Origin: Seiridium cupressi
Taxonomy: Eukaryota > Ascomycota > Sordariomycetes > Amphisphaeriales > Sporocadaceae
Direction of reading: 5' to 3'
Length of the DNA: 64,000 nucleotides
NCBI GenBank assembly: GCA_036674765.1
Contig: JARVKI010000027.1
Location: forward strand, 310,001-374,000
Each line of letters starts with the position of its first letter. Position 1 is the first letter of the stretch. The notes under the pieces were generated by a model that made no database searches, had not been told where the DNA came from, and saw nothing but the letters and a program-made list of their open reading frames with translations. Positions 33,049 through 44,088 of this stretch are shown here, one piece after another. A program made the translations under genes and the position numbers.

Positions 33049-34833
33049 ATGCCGCGCCCAAAGAGAACGCGGGTCGCGTCCAAACGCGCAGCTGCACCCA
33101 TCACCAAAGATCCGTCGCCCGCGGTCCCGGAACAGCGAAACTGGGACAACGAGGATATATACAGTACCAGTGGACGTGAAGATGAGCAGCAACCTGTGCG
33201 CAGGCGTTCTGGACGCAGTGCTTCAAGAGCGACTTCAACTTCGAATCCAAGACAAGCGGCTCTTCTGGATGCGGCGCGCGAGAGACGCGATGGTGCGCTC
33301 AGCCGCTTGGAGAACATGACTTCAGAGTCTACTGCGGGAAACACACACACGGGAGGACTGGAAGATACAGAGAGCTCGGTGGAGGTGGAAATGGGACGCC
33401 GCGCTGTAGCAGCGACACCGGCGCACCCGGCAAGATTGAACGACCTTTCGGGGCTCGATCTGGACGACAGCATGTTCGATGACCTGAACACAACCATGGA
33501 CACTGCTGATCCAGCAAGCGCTCAGAGATCACTGGACACGTCGACATTGTCAATTAGTCACTTCAAGCGTCGACCACGTGCAGGGAGTTTTCTGAGCCGA
33601 GACGATGGACCATTGAGACCCAGTAGTCGCGCGGGGCCCAACACACCTGGTATCAGCTCCACATTCAATATCGGTGTATTCAAGAGGAGGGCACGAGAGC
33701 CTAGTATTCTAGGCACTACGCAGAAGCCAAGAGCGGAGAGGCCGGTACCGCAGAGTGATAGTGGTGATAAATCGGACGATGAGGCTGAGGAAGAGCCGGT
33801 GGCAGGAAACGAGTTCTCTCCAGAAGCTGAATCAACGCCCCTGAGACTTTCTAAGAGGCGGTCTGGGGCAGATGAATCAGTGCAGGAGGTCGCAAAGGCT
33901 TCAAGTGACAATATACGAAAGCGAAAGTCAACTGAAGGGCATGTGCGGCGGTCGCGCTCACCCCCATTCACCGAAGACAATGTGGGTGCAGCAGAAGAGT
34001 CTGAAGAAGATTCCCTTTCGTCTCCGCCTTCATCGCCCCCACTGAGGCGGCCGAGTACACCACTGATGGATGACAATATCGCTCCACCTGAAAGCAGTGA
34101 TTCCGAAGGCACAGCGAATTTCTGGCCCCCGTTGCAATCCCTGGCCAAAGGACGTTCCAGGCGACCACCTTCGGCATTGCGTAAAACTCCTGTTCGCGAA
34201 ACCGCGCACGATGACAACTTTTCCGATATATCATCTCCGCCATCGTTGACGTATTCACCGAACTACGGTGAACCGTCTCCGCCGCCTCAACGCGTAGCAA
34301 AGCAGACAAGAGCAGCATCGAAACCAGTTACTACGGCAGACCTTACAGGTCTCCTCCCTCGCAGACGCCACAAGAGCGCTAGGAACGACCCATTCGCTGT
34401 CGATGATTCAGACGACGAGGAAGTAGACACTGCTGGCCTTGGTAATGACGAGGACGAGCTGTCCTACCTCGATGTGAGAACACGACGACGACCCGCCAGA
34501 CCTCTCTCTCGTGCCGGCACCGCCAATCAGGCTGCAACAGGGGCCAAATCTGCTCAGCGCAAGGGCAAGGCACCGGCTTCTTCCAAGCCAGCAAGAACAT
34601 ATGGCCGCTCGTCAGATAAAGAGAATCAGCAAGAAGAGGGAGACGGAGAGGATGAGGAAGGAGATGCTTCAGAGACTGGACGGCCTGATGATATCTCGGA
34701 GAACAGCGAGGAGCTGGTAGCACGGGTAGGCGTAGAGCTTAAGCAAGCTGCGAGGAAATTTGCAGAGGTCGATAAGTGGGAACTCGAATTTGAGGAGGCC
34801 ACGCAAAGTAGCTCGCCAGTAGGCGCTAGGTAA
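33049..34833 (+). CDS. Basic/acidic disordered nuclear-type protein, 594 residues
   Basis: A single exon begins MPRPKRTRVASKR. It is highly charged and low in hydrophobic residues, with basic clusters (RRRSGRS, IRKRKS, RRRHKS, TRRRPARP), Ser/Asp/Glu-rich stretches that look like kinase sites, and an acidic DDSDDEEVD patch. All this suggests a nuclear, chromatin-associated protein. Two related motifs stand out: FKRRPRAGSFL at 172-182 and FKRRAREPSIL at 211-221. The C-terminal end (ELKQAARKFAEVDKWELEFEE) is the only clearly helical region. The family is conserved in character but I cannot name it. No introns. Confidence 0.72.
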   Translation: MPRPKRTRVASKRAAAPITKDPSPAVPEQRNWDNEDIYSTSGREDEQQPVRRRSGRSASRATSTSNPRQAALLDAARERRDGALSRLENMTSESTAGNTHTGGLEDTESSVEVEMGRRAVAATPAHPARLNDLSGLDLDDSMFDDLNTTMDTADPASAQRSLDTSTLSISHFKRRPRAGSFLSRDDGPLRPSSRAGPNTPGISSTFNIGVFKRRAREPSILGTTQKPRAERPVPQSDSGDKSDDEAEEEPVAGNEFSPEAESTPLRLSKRRSGADESVQEVAKASSDNIRKRKSTEGHVRRSRSPPFTEDNVGAAEESEEDSLSSPPSSPPLRRPSTPLMDDNIAPPESSDSEGTANFWPPLQSLAKGRSRRPPSALRKTPVRETAHDDNFSDISSPPSLTYSPNYGEPSPPPQRVAKQTRAASKPVTTADLTGLLPRRRHKSARNDPFAVDDSDDEEVDTAGLGNDEDELSYLDVRTRRRPARPLSRAGTANQAATGAKSAQRKGKAPASSKPARTYGRSSDKENQQEEGDGEDEEGDASETGRPDDISENSEELVARVGVELKQAARKFAEVDKWELEFEEATQSSSPVGAR

Positions 34834-35295
34834 CGACTATTCTGCTTCGAACTGGGATCTCGAGATGATGAGGTCGATGTGCCGGATGGAGGAGTTTGTG
34901 TTCACCCTTTAATGAACTATGATGTCCGATTTGCGAGTGGTCTTTATCTGGGCTCAGAGCAATCTATTGGAAGGCTCATACAATCCAGGCGTGGTGGTTT
35001 AGGGAGCAATTGATACCTTGGTCTTATTCCAAACACAATCAGCTGCCCTTCTTCGTCGCACCAGCTTCACTCAGCATACAGCCAGTGCTGGTGGTAACAT
35101 GCCAGAACAATTATGCTTAATTATCACCCCAACAATCCCTAACGCCATTCATGCAAGTGCCATTTCAAAGAGGTGGCTGAGTATTACTCCTCTTCTGCTG
35201 CTTTTCACAAAGCTCACCAAGATGCGCTACGCCTTTTTGTGTTGATGTTCTTCCGTTCTGCTCTGTGAATTTGGGCAGACCCTTCGATTCTGTCC
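34834..35295. other. Convergent intergenic region
   Basis: This lies between the 3' ends of the disordered nuclear protein and TIP41. A 75-codon plus-strand frame at 35018-35245 has no support. Confidence 0.5.
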
Positions 35296-36242
35296 TTAAG
35301 ATGCAAATGATACGCTCTCCAACGTGCCCTCCACTATACGACTCTTTAATAGTTCTGCAATCTGGTTGGCATCTCTCAATGCAGCTGGCACTTCATCAGG
35401 TCTGAGACCTGTCATGAGTAATTTCTAACCACAGAGTCAGCACAGTACACCCTGAGTTAGACATATTCTGCCAAGTGGCAGATAGGAAAAGATCTCACCT
35501 GCTTAACCTCGTCGAACCCTGCTTCTTTGGCTGTATACTCTCTGATCACCTCCTCCTTCTGAAAGTCCACATAGACCCTCGTGTCCCTGATCCGCACAAC
35601 CACGTTATCCAACCTCATGAACAACCGACACAGCAGCAACATGCGCTGCTCGTGAACCCGGAGTTTCACACTGAAAATGCTGATCCCATTGTCGTCCATC
35701 TCACTCTCGTACAGAACAACATCGTCAAAGAACAGAATTGGATCCCTCCTCTTCAGCAGCTCGATCGGGATCTGGTGATCTGTCGGCGCAAACTGTGCCT
35801 GCCCGCCAGCTACGGTGCCCCGGTACTCGGTGCTGTAGCTCCAGTCGAACGGCTTGACGACCTCCTTGATTCCGGCGCTCGTGAGCTCGCGGCTCGCGGA
35901 CCAGTCGCGGGCGTACGAGACCTGCAACATCTTCTCGCCCGTCTTGTCGACGGCGTCGAGCGCGTCGTGTGCGTTGAACGAGATGGACCAGCCCGAGGGC
36001 ACGTGCGCAACGGAGACGAGATTGTCGCCGAAGATCATCTCGGGGATCGGGATGCCCAGCGACTCGGACATGGCGTCGATGGGCCCGGCCTTGGAGATGG
36101 GCAGCTTGCGCGTGCTGATGGCGAAGCGGCCTTGGCGGTGCGTCGTCGTGGCCTGGGCGAGCGAGTCCGGCGATGGGAACGGTTCCGTCGGCGAGGTGAT
36201 GTGCCCCGGAGGACCCATGCTTTGGGACGTCGGCAGGGCCAT
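35296..36242 (-). CDS. TIP41: TIP41-like protein (TOR / PP2A-type phosphatase signalling)
   Basis: Two exons (36242-35499 and 35424-35296) encode 290 residues; the 74-nt intron starts GTGAGA and ends GTTAG, leaving AAG CAG joined to AAA TTA. The order of family motifs is clear: PEMIFGDNLVSVAHV, the PFDWSYSTEYRGT motif, LLKRRDPILFFDDVVLYE, then SVKLRVHEQRMLLLCRLFMR and RIRDTRVYVDF. The C-terminus encoded by exon 2 (LMTGLRPDEVPAALRDANQ) is helical. In yeast, Tip41 binds Tap42 or type-2A phosphatases and relays nutrient signals from TOR; the protein is cytosolic. It is convergent with the upstream gene. Confidence 0.92.
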
Positions 36243-37275
36243 GTTGAGAGAGTCGATTGAGCCGTGCCTTGTGTGAAGCAGCGAGGGAGTGTCGAGTGCT
36301 TCGCAGGAGCTGGGATGCTTCGCGCTGAGCTTCAGTGCTTCCGGTTACAGGCCTTGGTGGGGGAGGGGCAACTGGTAGTCGACGCCGGCTTGGTTCCATT
36401 TTTATTGTTTAAAGCTACTGTGGGGCGCTGTAATGGCAACTCTATGCATTATTAGATGTAGCTGTGCTATAGAAAATACTTTGGTCCTCCCCTACTGGTC
36501 CTTCAGACTAAGTCCGCCTCTAATATAGCTCGGTTAATCATGAGGTCTCGGTCTCTCTGCCAGTCTTCGGAGTTTGCAGCCTTTCGCGCAACAATGCAGA
36601 AAATGCTTGGTCCAGGACGATGTATCGATTTTCAAACACGCACATTCCTCGAGCGTAGTCTCCATGCTTACTGTGGTCGTCGGAACACCGAAATTGAGAG
36701 AAATAGGCTCTCACTTCCACTAAATCGTTGGCCCGCAGCATATATGGAGCACGAAAGAGAGATGTCTAGTTAGATGAGCACGTTCCGTAGAGCCCCAGCA
36801 ACTCTACTTCAGAGAGCCCGCCAGTGTTGCTGTTTCTAATGGCTGCGCTTCTTAGACATTTGGAAACTCACATAGAGACAAGCTAGGCAAAGCGATTGAG
36901 AAACAATATAATCAAGTGAAACATATCACGTCCTTCCCGAAGTCCTTTTTCTTTCTATTCGTGCACACATCGTGAACCTTATCTGGGCTATTAGAAATGT
37001 GCGCGTGGCACTACCAAGTATGTCTCGGAGATAGCCTTACTTGCGCATTTTATATTTTGTAACATCGGGTCCATTACATCTCAGTTAGCGGAGAAAGCCA
37101 GAGGAGGTAATATATATATATATATATCTAAACTTACCCATATCATTGCTGCACATCCTCCCATCACAGATCTTTAATTCTCCTAGAGCCACTTACTATA
37201 ATCTCACCTCACCAGATCTTATTCGCTATACTCCCAACGCGCAATCAGATTTCACAACCACCCACACACACTACC
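36243..37275. other. Intergenic with a short TA repeat
   Basis: This holds the TIP41 leader and the leader of the 651-residue gene. A (TA)9-type repeat lies near 37110-37128. A plus-strand frame at 37146-37364 runs into the next gene out of frame and is not real. Confidence 0.5.
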
Positions 37276-39231
37276 ATGTTATCCGGAGACCATTCAGAGA
37301 ATCTGGGGAACCTACAGTCTACCAGTATGTCACCTTCGACTTGCGAGCCAGCCGGTGGTTCTAGACCGAACATCCATCAGTATCCAACGCCGAGCGGTGT
37401 TGAGTTGACGACAGCGGCATTCCAGAGTCACATGCCTATTCCATTACTTACAACAGGCAACGGACATGGGAATCGAGATTACACCGGCGATAGTCAGCGA
37501 AACCCACGGGTTGTACAGAACATTTCTCGCCAAATCGCCCACGGCCCATCAAGCAGACCATTGAGGTCAGAGCCTGGAGACTTGCCCGGAGCGTTGGCCC
37601 TAATCAATTGCATTCCTCCATCAGGCTATAACCATGCCGTGGCTCAAAACCAACCCAGCGATGCCGAAACAGTATGGAACACTATATCTGCAAACTTGCG
37701 CGAATATGGGTGGCCTTATGTAGGTGCAGTACGCGATCGTATTTTCACAGACCTGAGCACCCTATTTCGTTTAGTACTCACATCGCAGGCTCCTATTATG
37801 CATCCATTCCAGTTTCCAGGGGCAAGTCTTCTCGGTTCTTTGGCGTCAGGTGTGCCAGTGGTGGAATACCTAGCAAACATCTGGGACAATTACTCTCCCG
37901 AAATGAACTCTGCAACTCTTCTGTCTGATTTCATACAGGGATTACAAGTTACCACGCGAGATATGACACTGTTCTTGGAGGACCAGCTCAGACATGAAAT
38001 CAAGCTATACTGTCTCGACTGTGGGAGTGACACTACTACCAAATACGGGAATGTCGTCAACAAGTCAAAGCTTGCGGAGGTTATGGGAGAAAACGCTTCG
38101 AGGTTAGGGGGCATCACATCTGAGCTCAAGCTCGAGATCCAGATTCGCTTCCTTTTTGAAATATTGAGCCGCTGTTTTTACGTCGGGTGTTTTCTCCATG
38201 GTGGTGTGGGCGCGAGCTCTACCTATCTTGCACCCAGGCTCGCATTGGACTGCTGGCTATACGAGACAGAGATACTCGAGACCGGGAGTAACTTCAACCC
38301 TGTCAGCGATGATCTCATTCGCATGTACGGAATGGGAAAGAAAGAACTGCGCTGGCTGCAGAACAATCCCAACGAAAAAGAACGTATGGAGCAAATCCTC
38401 ACCCTCGACAGGTACTATATTTTGAAAGCCTGTCTGGGAGTCAATGCCACCGAGGACATTCGCGAGCAACTATGTTTCTGCTATTTCGAGATCCGGAATC
38501 GGAGGGAGTTCTTCAGCAGCCAACTCGGACCAGGCACAAGTCAACCTTCATCTAGCACTAGGTTTGAATTTACGAGGAACCCGAATCGCATGTTCCAGCC
38601 TGATCAGCACCAACGAATCCTAGCACGAAAGCGAGAGTTCAAGATCGCCAAAATCATGGTCGACCGTGTTTGGAAAGAGGTGGTGAATCGGACTGATCTA
38701 CGAAAGTCAGTTCCTAGGCACAGATGCGATGCAGTCTTCCACGTCACGGATATGCCACCAAGACCCTCAGATTGGTCTTTTCTGCCATTGCATGAAAAGA
38801 AACGCCTCCTCGGGTTTCCTACTGAGGACCATCCAACACATCCCGACTTCTACAGTTTGGCCGACACATGGCTCAAACAGAGCTTTAGTTCAGAAAACTA
38901 CGAAGCGATGATTGGAACGGCTCGGCTACACGACACAACGCCTCTATCACCCTCAGTAGCCAATCAGCCGGTTGCTCAGACTGCTATCGAAGGCACGGGT
39001 AGTGCTTCTGCTGAGCAGATCGCAAGTATATACTCAAGACGCACAGAGCCCCCGTACGTATCATTCAAGTATGCACCAGACCCCCGTTCGCTGCGTCTCC
39101 CCCCTTCGTTCCTCCAGGGCCCCTCTTCTCAAGCTCGCAGTACACCGGCCCTTTCAGCAGAAGCACTTAACAGCCACGCTGCCGCCACGGAAGAGCTAGG
39201 AGAACAAGCCGGTCCGTCTAATAGCAGGTAA
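37276..39231 (+). CDS. Hypothetical protein, 651 residues
   Basis: A single long exon begins MLSGDHSENLGNLQST. The first 110 residues and the last 100 are low-complexity, Ser/Pro/Gln-rich and probably disordered. The core (about 130-480) is mostly helical and hydrophobic with several Trp and Cys (REYGWPYVGAVRDRIF, FLFEILSRCFYVGCFLHGG, LDRYYILKACLGV). It has no signal peptide; the hydrophobic patches are too short or too mixed for certain membrane spans. A basic segment (ILARKREFKIAKIMVDRVWK) follows. The family is not recognised. Intact length and steady codon use make it a real gene. Confidence 0.72.
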   Translation: MLSGDHSENLGNLQSTSMSPSTCEPAGGSRPNIHQYPTPSGVELTTAAFQSHMPIPLLTTGNGHGNRDYTGDSQRNPRVVQNISRQIAHGPSSRPLRSEPGDLPGALALINCIPPSGYNHAVAQNQPSDAETVWNTISANLREYGWPYVGAVRDRIFTDLSTLFRLVLTSQAPIMHPFQFPGASLLGSLASGVPVVEYLANIWDNYSPEMNSATLLSDFIQGLQVTTRDMTLFLEDQLRHEIKLYCLDCGSDTTTKYGNVVNKSKLAEVMGENASRLGGITSELKLEIQIRFLFEILSRCFYVGCFLHGGVGASSTYLAPRLALDCWLYETEILETGSNFNPVSDDLIRMYGMGKKELRWLQNNPNEKERMEQILTLDRYYILKACLGVNATEDIREQLCFCYFEIRNRREFFSSQLGPGTSQPSSSTRFEFTRNPNRMFQPDQHQRILARKREFKIAKIMVDRVWKEVVNRTDLRKSVPRHRCDAVFHVTDMPPRPSDWSFLPLHEKKRLLGFPTEDHPTHPDFYSLADTWLKQSFSSENYEAMIGTARLHDTTPLSPSVANQPVAQTAIEGTGSASAEQIASIYSRRTEPPYVSFKYAPDPRSLRLPPSFLQGPSSQARSTPALSAEALNSHAAATEELGEQAGPSNSR

Positions 39232-41820
39232 AGTTCAAGGGAAACACTCACGATAACAGGAAGCCTGAGGTCTGAGGTCTGGACGAGGTTAGTACCGCTA
39301 CCGACGGATGTAGAAGAGAAGAGGATTATGTTTTATTGGGGACGCGCCATAGGTCAGGGGCGCGCCATAGAGTGATTGGTAAGCGTCCCTGAATGAATGT
39401 AGTGACTCTGGATCAAGTTGGTCGCTAAGGGCCTACTATAGCGACACAAGGAAAGGACATTTCTGGCCGTTCGTGCCACTAAAAGTGATATTTGATCTGT
39501 AGCTTAGCTTTTACCTTCCATATTGAATATAATATAATATCAGTCACCACATGAGAAGCTGCATTTTTGAATGTGTCGGAGTAATATACAGTCCCTACAA
39601 CCATGTTGGAGGGGGCATGCTATCCCATATCGTCCGTTGCTTAAGTTTGTTACAAATCATACTCACTAGCTGGGGGTGGCAAGGGAACTTGTGTGTGGAG
39701 TATGGTAGTAGACGAGCATGTATGATTTGTTCCGTGTTCGCAGACTTCGTTCCGGCTGCTTCCGTCTTGAGTAATACACCACATCTGTCCTTGGATAGCT
39801 TGATTCTGTTCTATACCCCACTTCGCCATGCCATCAACCAGTCATGTTTCACCACTAGTCTGATCAAGTCGACCAATAAGACTGTAGCAAACAGTAATGA
39901 CAACCTTCTTAAACGTGCCTACAAGCGGTTTGCTACGTTGTTATGAAGAAATTAGTGCGCTAGAAAGAGAAGGTGAAAATATCAAGTGTAGGCGAAAACA
40001 ATGATCATATTGGGCCTTTCAACCCGGTTAGTCTCCATAAGCGATCCCTCCAAGAATGGTGCAAAGTGTTGCGAAAACTCTCTCTGTGGAGTACTAGTGC
40101 TAGTTGTCCAATTGCTGGCAACGTCCGCTCGCTTTAGTAGATGGCCGGATTAATATTCAGGTCGCTGACGAACTGACGATTGGGGGGACCCTGGTCTTTT
40201 TGCCTCCAAACCGTTCGGTGTCTGTTGTGCCACGCCTCTCTTAACTTCTGTCGTGTGATTCAAATTCATTTCGGTCTTGTGCCGAATAATCCAAGCTTGG
40301 ATATGCAGTGCCATGATTTTTTTCTCCATTCTGAGGAGTCGAGTTTTAGAGTTTTACCTTAAATGAAAGATACTATCTTTGGCGTTAGACTGACTCTTCG
40401 TGACTCGCTTGAACCTGGACCCTCAACTTCTCGCATTTCCACATGCATTGGCGTGCAGTCCAGTATGACGACTATTGATTAATCGGAAAGCCACGCGAGA
40501 GCTACGTCATAGATTTGAAGCGGGTCTATCAGCAGCAGTGCAGGGCTGCGCCGACAGAATGTATGGGGACCAAGATCAGAGCAGTCCCATGATCCCCCTG
40601 TTCCCCATTTTCGAAGGATTTGAAGCGCAGGCGTCTAATGAGATTTGACACTTTGCAGCAAGGCCCCGTCAATCACGGTTGTATGTTCACCAGGTCGCGC
40701 GGGCAGATCTTTTTCGGGTACAACCGACCGTAGCATGTGGGAAATGTCGGGTTCCTGATGCTTCAGGCGTTCGTATGGAGCTGGCAGCGGGAGCGGGAGC
40801 TGGCACCCCGGCATGGTGGAAGATTGAGATTTCCATTTGGGAAGCCCAATCGAAATTTGTCGAAAACCGATGGCCAGGGCGATGGTTGTGTCCCACAATG
40901 TGCCGTCTTGTCACAGTGACGCACGGATTGCCTAGGCTGCATGAGGTCCACGCTGGAATATTGCGCATGGCGGCCACTAATTGGCCTGCGAGACCCCTGG
41001 GCCGGATGGACCCCTCATTAAAGACCCTGAAAAAAGCGTGAACACTCAGGGTCTTCGAGGGGTCAAGGGGTGAAGCTGCCGTCGTTTTTGGGGGTAGGAC
41101 CAACGATTTCAAGGGATCTGCAAGAGCGCACGCAATTAACCTGATCGCCATCCTCTGTCAGCTTCCACAAAACGGCTCCCGGCGATCTAGGCCTTCCCAA
41201 TAAATCCCATCATCAGCCCCCCTTGAACCTAGCACCGCGGGGACATACCAGCACCCGTCAGTCAATCATTCATTCTTTCGGTCTTCACTCGGACGTTGAC
41301 CTCGTTCATCGGCTTCCGAAATCGTCTGCCGCGTCCTCTTCCCGAGCGAAGTCTGCGAGAAGTCGGTCGCCCGTGACGCCACTGGGAAGAGATATTTACC
41401 GCACCTCCAGCGGGCGCCCCTCTAGCCCCTGGTTCCACTCAACCCTTTTAATTTTTTTTTCCTTTGCCAGCCCAGTCAGCAGACCCAGGCGACCTTGTGC
41501 CCCTTCGCCCGCTCAAGAGAGGCTCAACACGCTCTGGAGCCCTTAGTCTCTGAGATGCAACGTCATTTCGGTTTTCTTCTTCCCTTCCTTGCGTTCTCCT
41601 TGAAGAATTGATCTCGAGCCCCCCAGGCCTTTCAGTGCGGGCCTTTTGGAGCTGTTGCAGAGCAGAGCCCCGGGCGGTGTAGCAGACGGGACCGTCAGCG
41701 AGAGTTCAGACCGAGGGCTCGGGGAAATACCGGATTGGGCGGTTCGCGGCAAATAAGGTTGCTGCACTTGATGCACCTTGCGCTTACAACGCTCTCCGCC
41801 AGATTCGACGGCCACACGCG
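39232..41820. other. Long intergenic region upstream of the SET gene
   Basis: About 2.6 kb. Frames at 39551-39946 (+), 40679-41041 (+) and 40687-41151 (-) overlap each other and lack splice or motif support. The composite hairpin at 41009-41064 is listed separately. From about 41230 the sequence becomes pyrimidine-rich, as fungal leaders do. Confidence 0.45.
41009..41064. promoter_or_regulatory. Composite inverted repeat with paired CCCCT/AGGGG elements
   Basis: Inner arms AAGACCCTGA (41021-41030) and TCAGGGTCTT (41046-41055) are perfectly complementary around a 15-nt loop. Outer arms GACCCCTC (41009-41016) and GAGGGGTC (41057-41064) are also perfect. CCCCT and AGGGG are the two orientations of the fungal stress-response element core. 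The start codon of the SET gene is about 750 bp downstream. Function is inferred. Confidence 0.45.
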
Positions 41821-43500
41821 ATGGACGACTCGTCTCACGAGGACGACTCTCGAGTGGAGGCCCTGCTGGAGCAACGTCGGCAGCTCACCGACCAGCTTCT
41901 TAAGAATCCATATGATTTGGTTATTTACTTGAGCCGCGCTGCCATTTATGCTGATTTGGGCTATCCAGACTTGGCTGCTGGCGACGCATATCGAGCCTTG
42001 ATGCTCACGGATGAGGTTCGCGATGAAAGCTTTGAATACCACGAGCAAGCTTTCGAAGCACTTCGGGGATATCATGATGTGTCGTTGCCGATAGTGCTTG
42101 ATCACGGACTGCTCAGTCAGATGATGGGCTCCGATTTTGCCCTTGATACCAACACACTGGCTATGGTTGCCTCTGTTCGTGCTTACCGGATTCTCAGTCT
42201 CGGCTTACTCCTGATTGGCTGTCTCAAAAGTGCTCACACCTTCTGTGAGCGTGGGCTCTCCGTGGCACCCGAAAATCAAGAGCTACTCAACGTACGCGGG
42301 TACATCCATACTGTAGCTCAACGCAGACTACGCCAAGGGACCATTGACCCCAGTAACCTACCCGAGTGGGGTATGGTTCGACGAGAGGTCTACCCCTGGA
42401 ACGAGCACGAGCCTGACCGGTTTTCTGACGAGTCGCTCGGATTCCTCAACGCGGAATTATCGACAATGGCACCGAAGTGCGCAGTCCAGGTCGCAACATT
42501 GCCCATCTTACTCGAGACTGCCAGCGATACCGACGGTTACGAAGTTATTCCAACTTGCAAACAGCTGGGCGTCTTTGCGAAAGAGGACATAGCAGCCGGT
42601 GAAACTGTGCTCGAGGAATACTCGCTGGTCACTGCCAATAACCGCCTTAAGGAGTCTGTATGCGATGCTTGTAGCGAGGAACTTCCACCCTTAGGCGGTG
42701 AGTCCACGGCAGTTAGTTGTCCCGAATGTTATGATACTGTGTTTTGCAGCCAATTCTGCTTCGATAAAGCGCAAGAGCTCTACCACCCCGCCGTCTGCGA
42801 GAAGGATGTCGATTCGATAGCCAAGGATACAGACGCCCGGAATGCAGACGAGGCGCTTCATCTTCTGCTCCTTGCGCGCATTCTTGCCATGGCAGCCCAC
42901 CAGGAGATACATCCTCTTGACGTAAGTCAAATCAAGTATATTTGGGGGGACTTTGTATCGACAAAGGCGAATGAAATTGATCTATCTCCAAACGCTGGGC
43001 CACCCCCTGAGTGGACTTTACCATTTTCTTTTACGTACAATATCGAGACTCCGTTTCATATTCTCGAGAAGATGGACATTGATATATATGCTACCATGGC
43101 ACATCATGATCTCTGGGTTCTCAACACGCTGTACAGCAAGTTTCGTGGCACCGCATCAGCCCGGAAGAACCCGCGTGACGGGAGACCCGATGTTGCTGCT
43201 GTACATCCTTTTTGGTGTCTTGCAAACCACGATTGCGATCCGAATGTTACATGGAACTGGGGTGGGCGCATGGTGCTCAAGGCAGTAGAGACACGCTTTG
43301 TCGGCAACCGGGCTGGTGGCATCCGACAGGGTGAGGAAATCTTGAACCACTACTGTGATGTCACCTTACCAGTACAAGATCGCAGGGAGTGGGCCCGTGG
43401 TAGTCTAGGGGGTTGGTGCATGTGTGCCAGGTGTCGCGAAGAAGCAACAGCAGCGGCAACGGCCATGGATACGGACACCAATCATTGGCAAACCCATTGA
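41821..43500 (+). CDS. TPR-SET domain protein with MYND-like zinc insert (SMYD-like)
   Basis: A single exon encodes 559 residues. Residues about 20-180 are helical, with TPR-like pairs (LSRAAIYADLGYPDLAAGD and CERGLSVAPENQELL). The SET fold starts near 240 (LGVFAKEDIAAGETVLEEY) and is interrupted by a MYND-like zinc cluster: Cys281, Cys284, Cys300, Cys303, Cys309, Cys313, His322 and Cys326. The SET core continues with NHDCDPNVTWNW (469-480), which should contact S-adenosylmethionine, and GEEILNHYCD (504-513) with the active-site Tyr region. It ends with a post-SET CMCARC (533-538). This predicts a lysine methyltransferase of the SMYD-like class; the substrate is unknown. Start choice: first ATG after a long pyrimidine-rich leader. 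Confidence 0.88.
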   Translation: MDDSSHEDDSRVEALLEQRRQLTDQLLKNPYDLVIYLSRAAIYADLGYPDLAAGDAYRALMLTDEVRDESFEYHEQAFEALRGYHDVSLPIVLDHGLLSQMMGSDFALDTNTLAMVASVRAYRILSLGLLLIGCLKSAHTFCERGLSVAPENQELLNVRGYIHTVAQRRLRQGTIDPSNLPEWGMVRREVYPWNEHEPDRFSDESLGFLNAELSTMAPKCAVQVATLPILLETASDTDGYEVIPTCKQLGVFAKEDIAAGETVLEEYSLVTANNRLKESVCDACSEELPPLGGESTAVSCPECYDTVFCSQFCFDKAQELYHPAVCEKDVDSIAKDTDARNADEALHLLLLARILAMAAHQEIHPLDVSQIKYIWGDFVSTKANEIDLSPNAGPPPEWTLPFSFTYNIETPFHILEKMDIDIYATMAHHDLWVLNTLYSKFRGTASARKNPRDGRPDVAAVHPFWCLANHDCDPNVTWNWGGRMVLKAVETRFVGNRAGGIRQGEEILNHYCDVTLPVQDRREWARGSLGGWCMCARCREEATAAATAMDTDTNHWQTH

Positions 43501-43727
43501 TGCGAAATTTGGTGTCTCGAGGTCAACAATCACAAACGACGAGAAATGCGAGAATTCCGGTTCTTCCCTGACGATACACGTGTCACGGTCGCCGATTCTC
43601 GGGAGGGGCGCCCTTCCGGTGCATCCGCTGTAGAGAGCAGCGGCGGCCTCGAAACAGCGGTCATGACAAGTATTCGGGATCTGTGTGGCGAACTCCTCGA
43701 ACCAAGGATGAGCAAGCCGAGTGAGGT

Positions 43728-43751
43728 GGTCGCGGTCGCGGTCGCGGTCGC
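43728..43751. repeat. GGTCGC minisatellite, four units
   Basis: Four perfect tandem copies of the 6-bp unit GGTCGC, about 230 bp after the stop codon of the SET gene. Confidence 0.9.
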
Positions 43752-44056
43752 GATGGAGGTGGGCTTCTCAAAGGTCCAGCCGTCGCCATTGCAAGGAGAT
43801 GCATCCAATGGTCGAGTCGAGAGTGCCAGGACCTGTCAAACTCGCAGTTACGGGGTCGATGTCTCGGTCGGACCTCATCTTTTCCTTGCGCACACGAACA
43901 ACCCATTGCTTCTTCCCTCGGAGCAACAAGGTTGGTTATAAACGACGAGCGAAAGCGTACATGGAGGAGGATTCAACAGAGCTGGTCCGAAACTAAGCAA
44001 GTCAATATAACAAAAATACGAATAAAATATTTTACAGGACCTCAACTATGCCTTAA

Positions 44057-44088
44057 CTCACCTGCTCGCCTGCTCACCTGCTCACCTG
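44057..44088. repeat. CTCACCTG tandem repeat, four units
   Basis: Four consecutive 8-bp units: CTCACCTG, CTCGCCTG, CTCACCTG, CTCACCTG; one differs by a single base. Confidence 0.9.

Noticed and set aside
35475..36260. Long plus-strand frame of 261 codons antisense to TIP41
   Set aside because: It mirrors the TIP41 exon; its product has no motifs and is rich in Arg/Leu/Val as expected for an antisense of GC-rich coding DNA.
40635..41151. Overlapping frames on both strands of 87-154 codons
   Set aside because: Frames overlap on opposite strands without motifs, and the region contains a composite inverted repeat; more likely promoter DNA.
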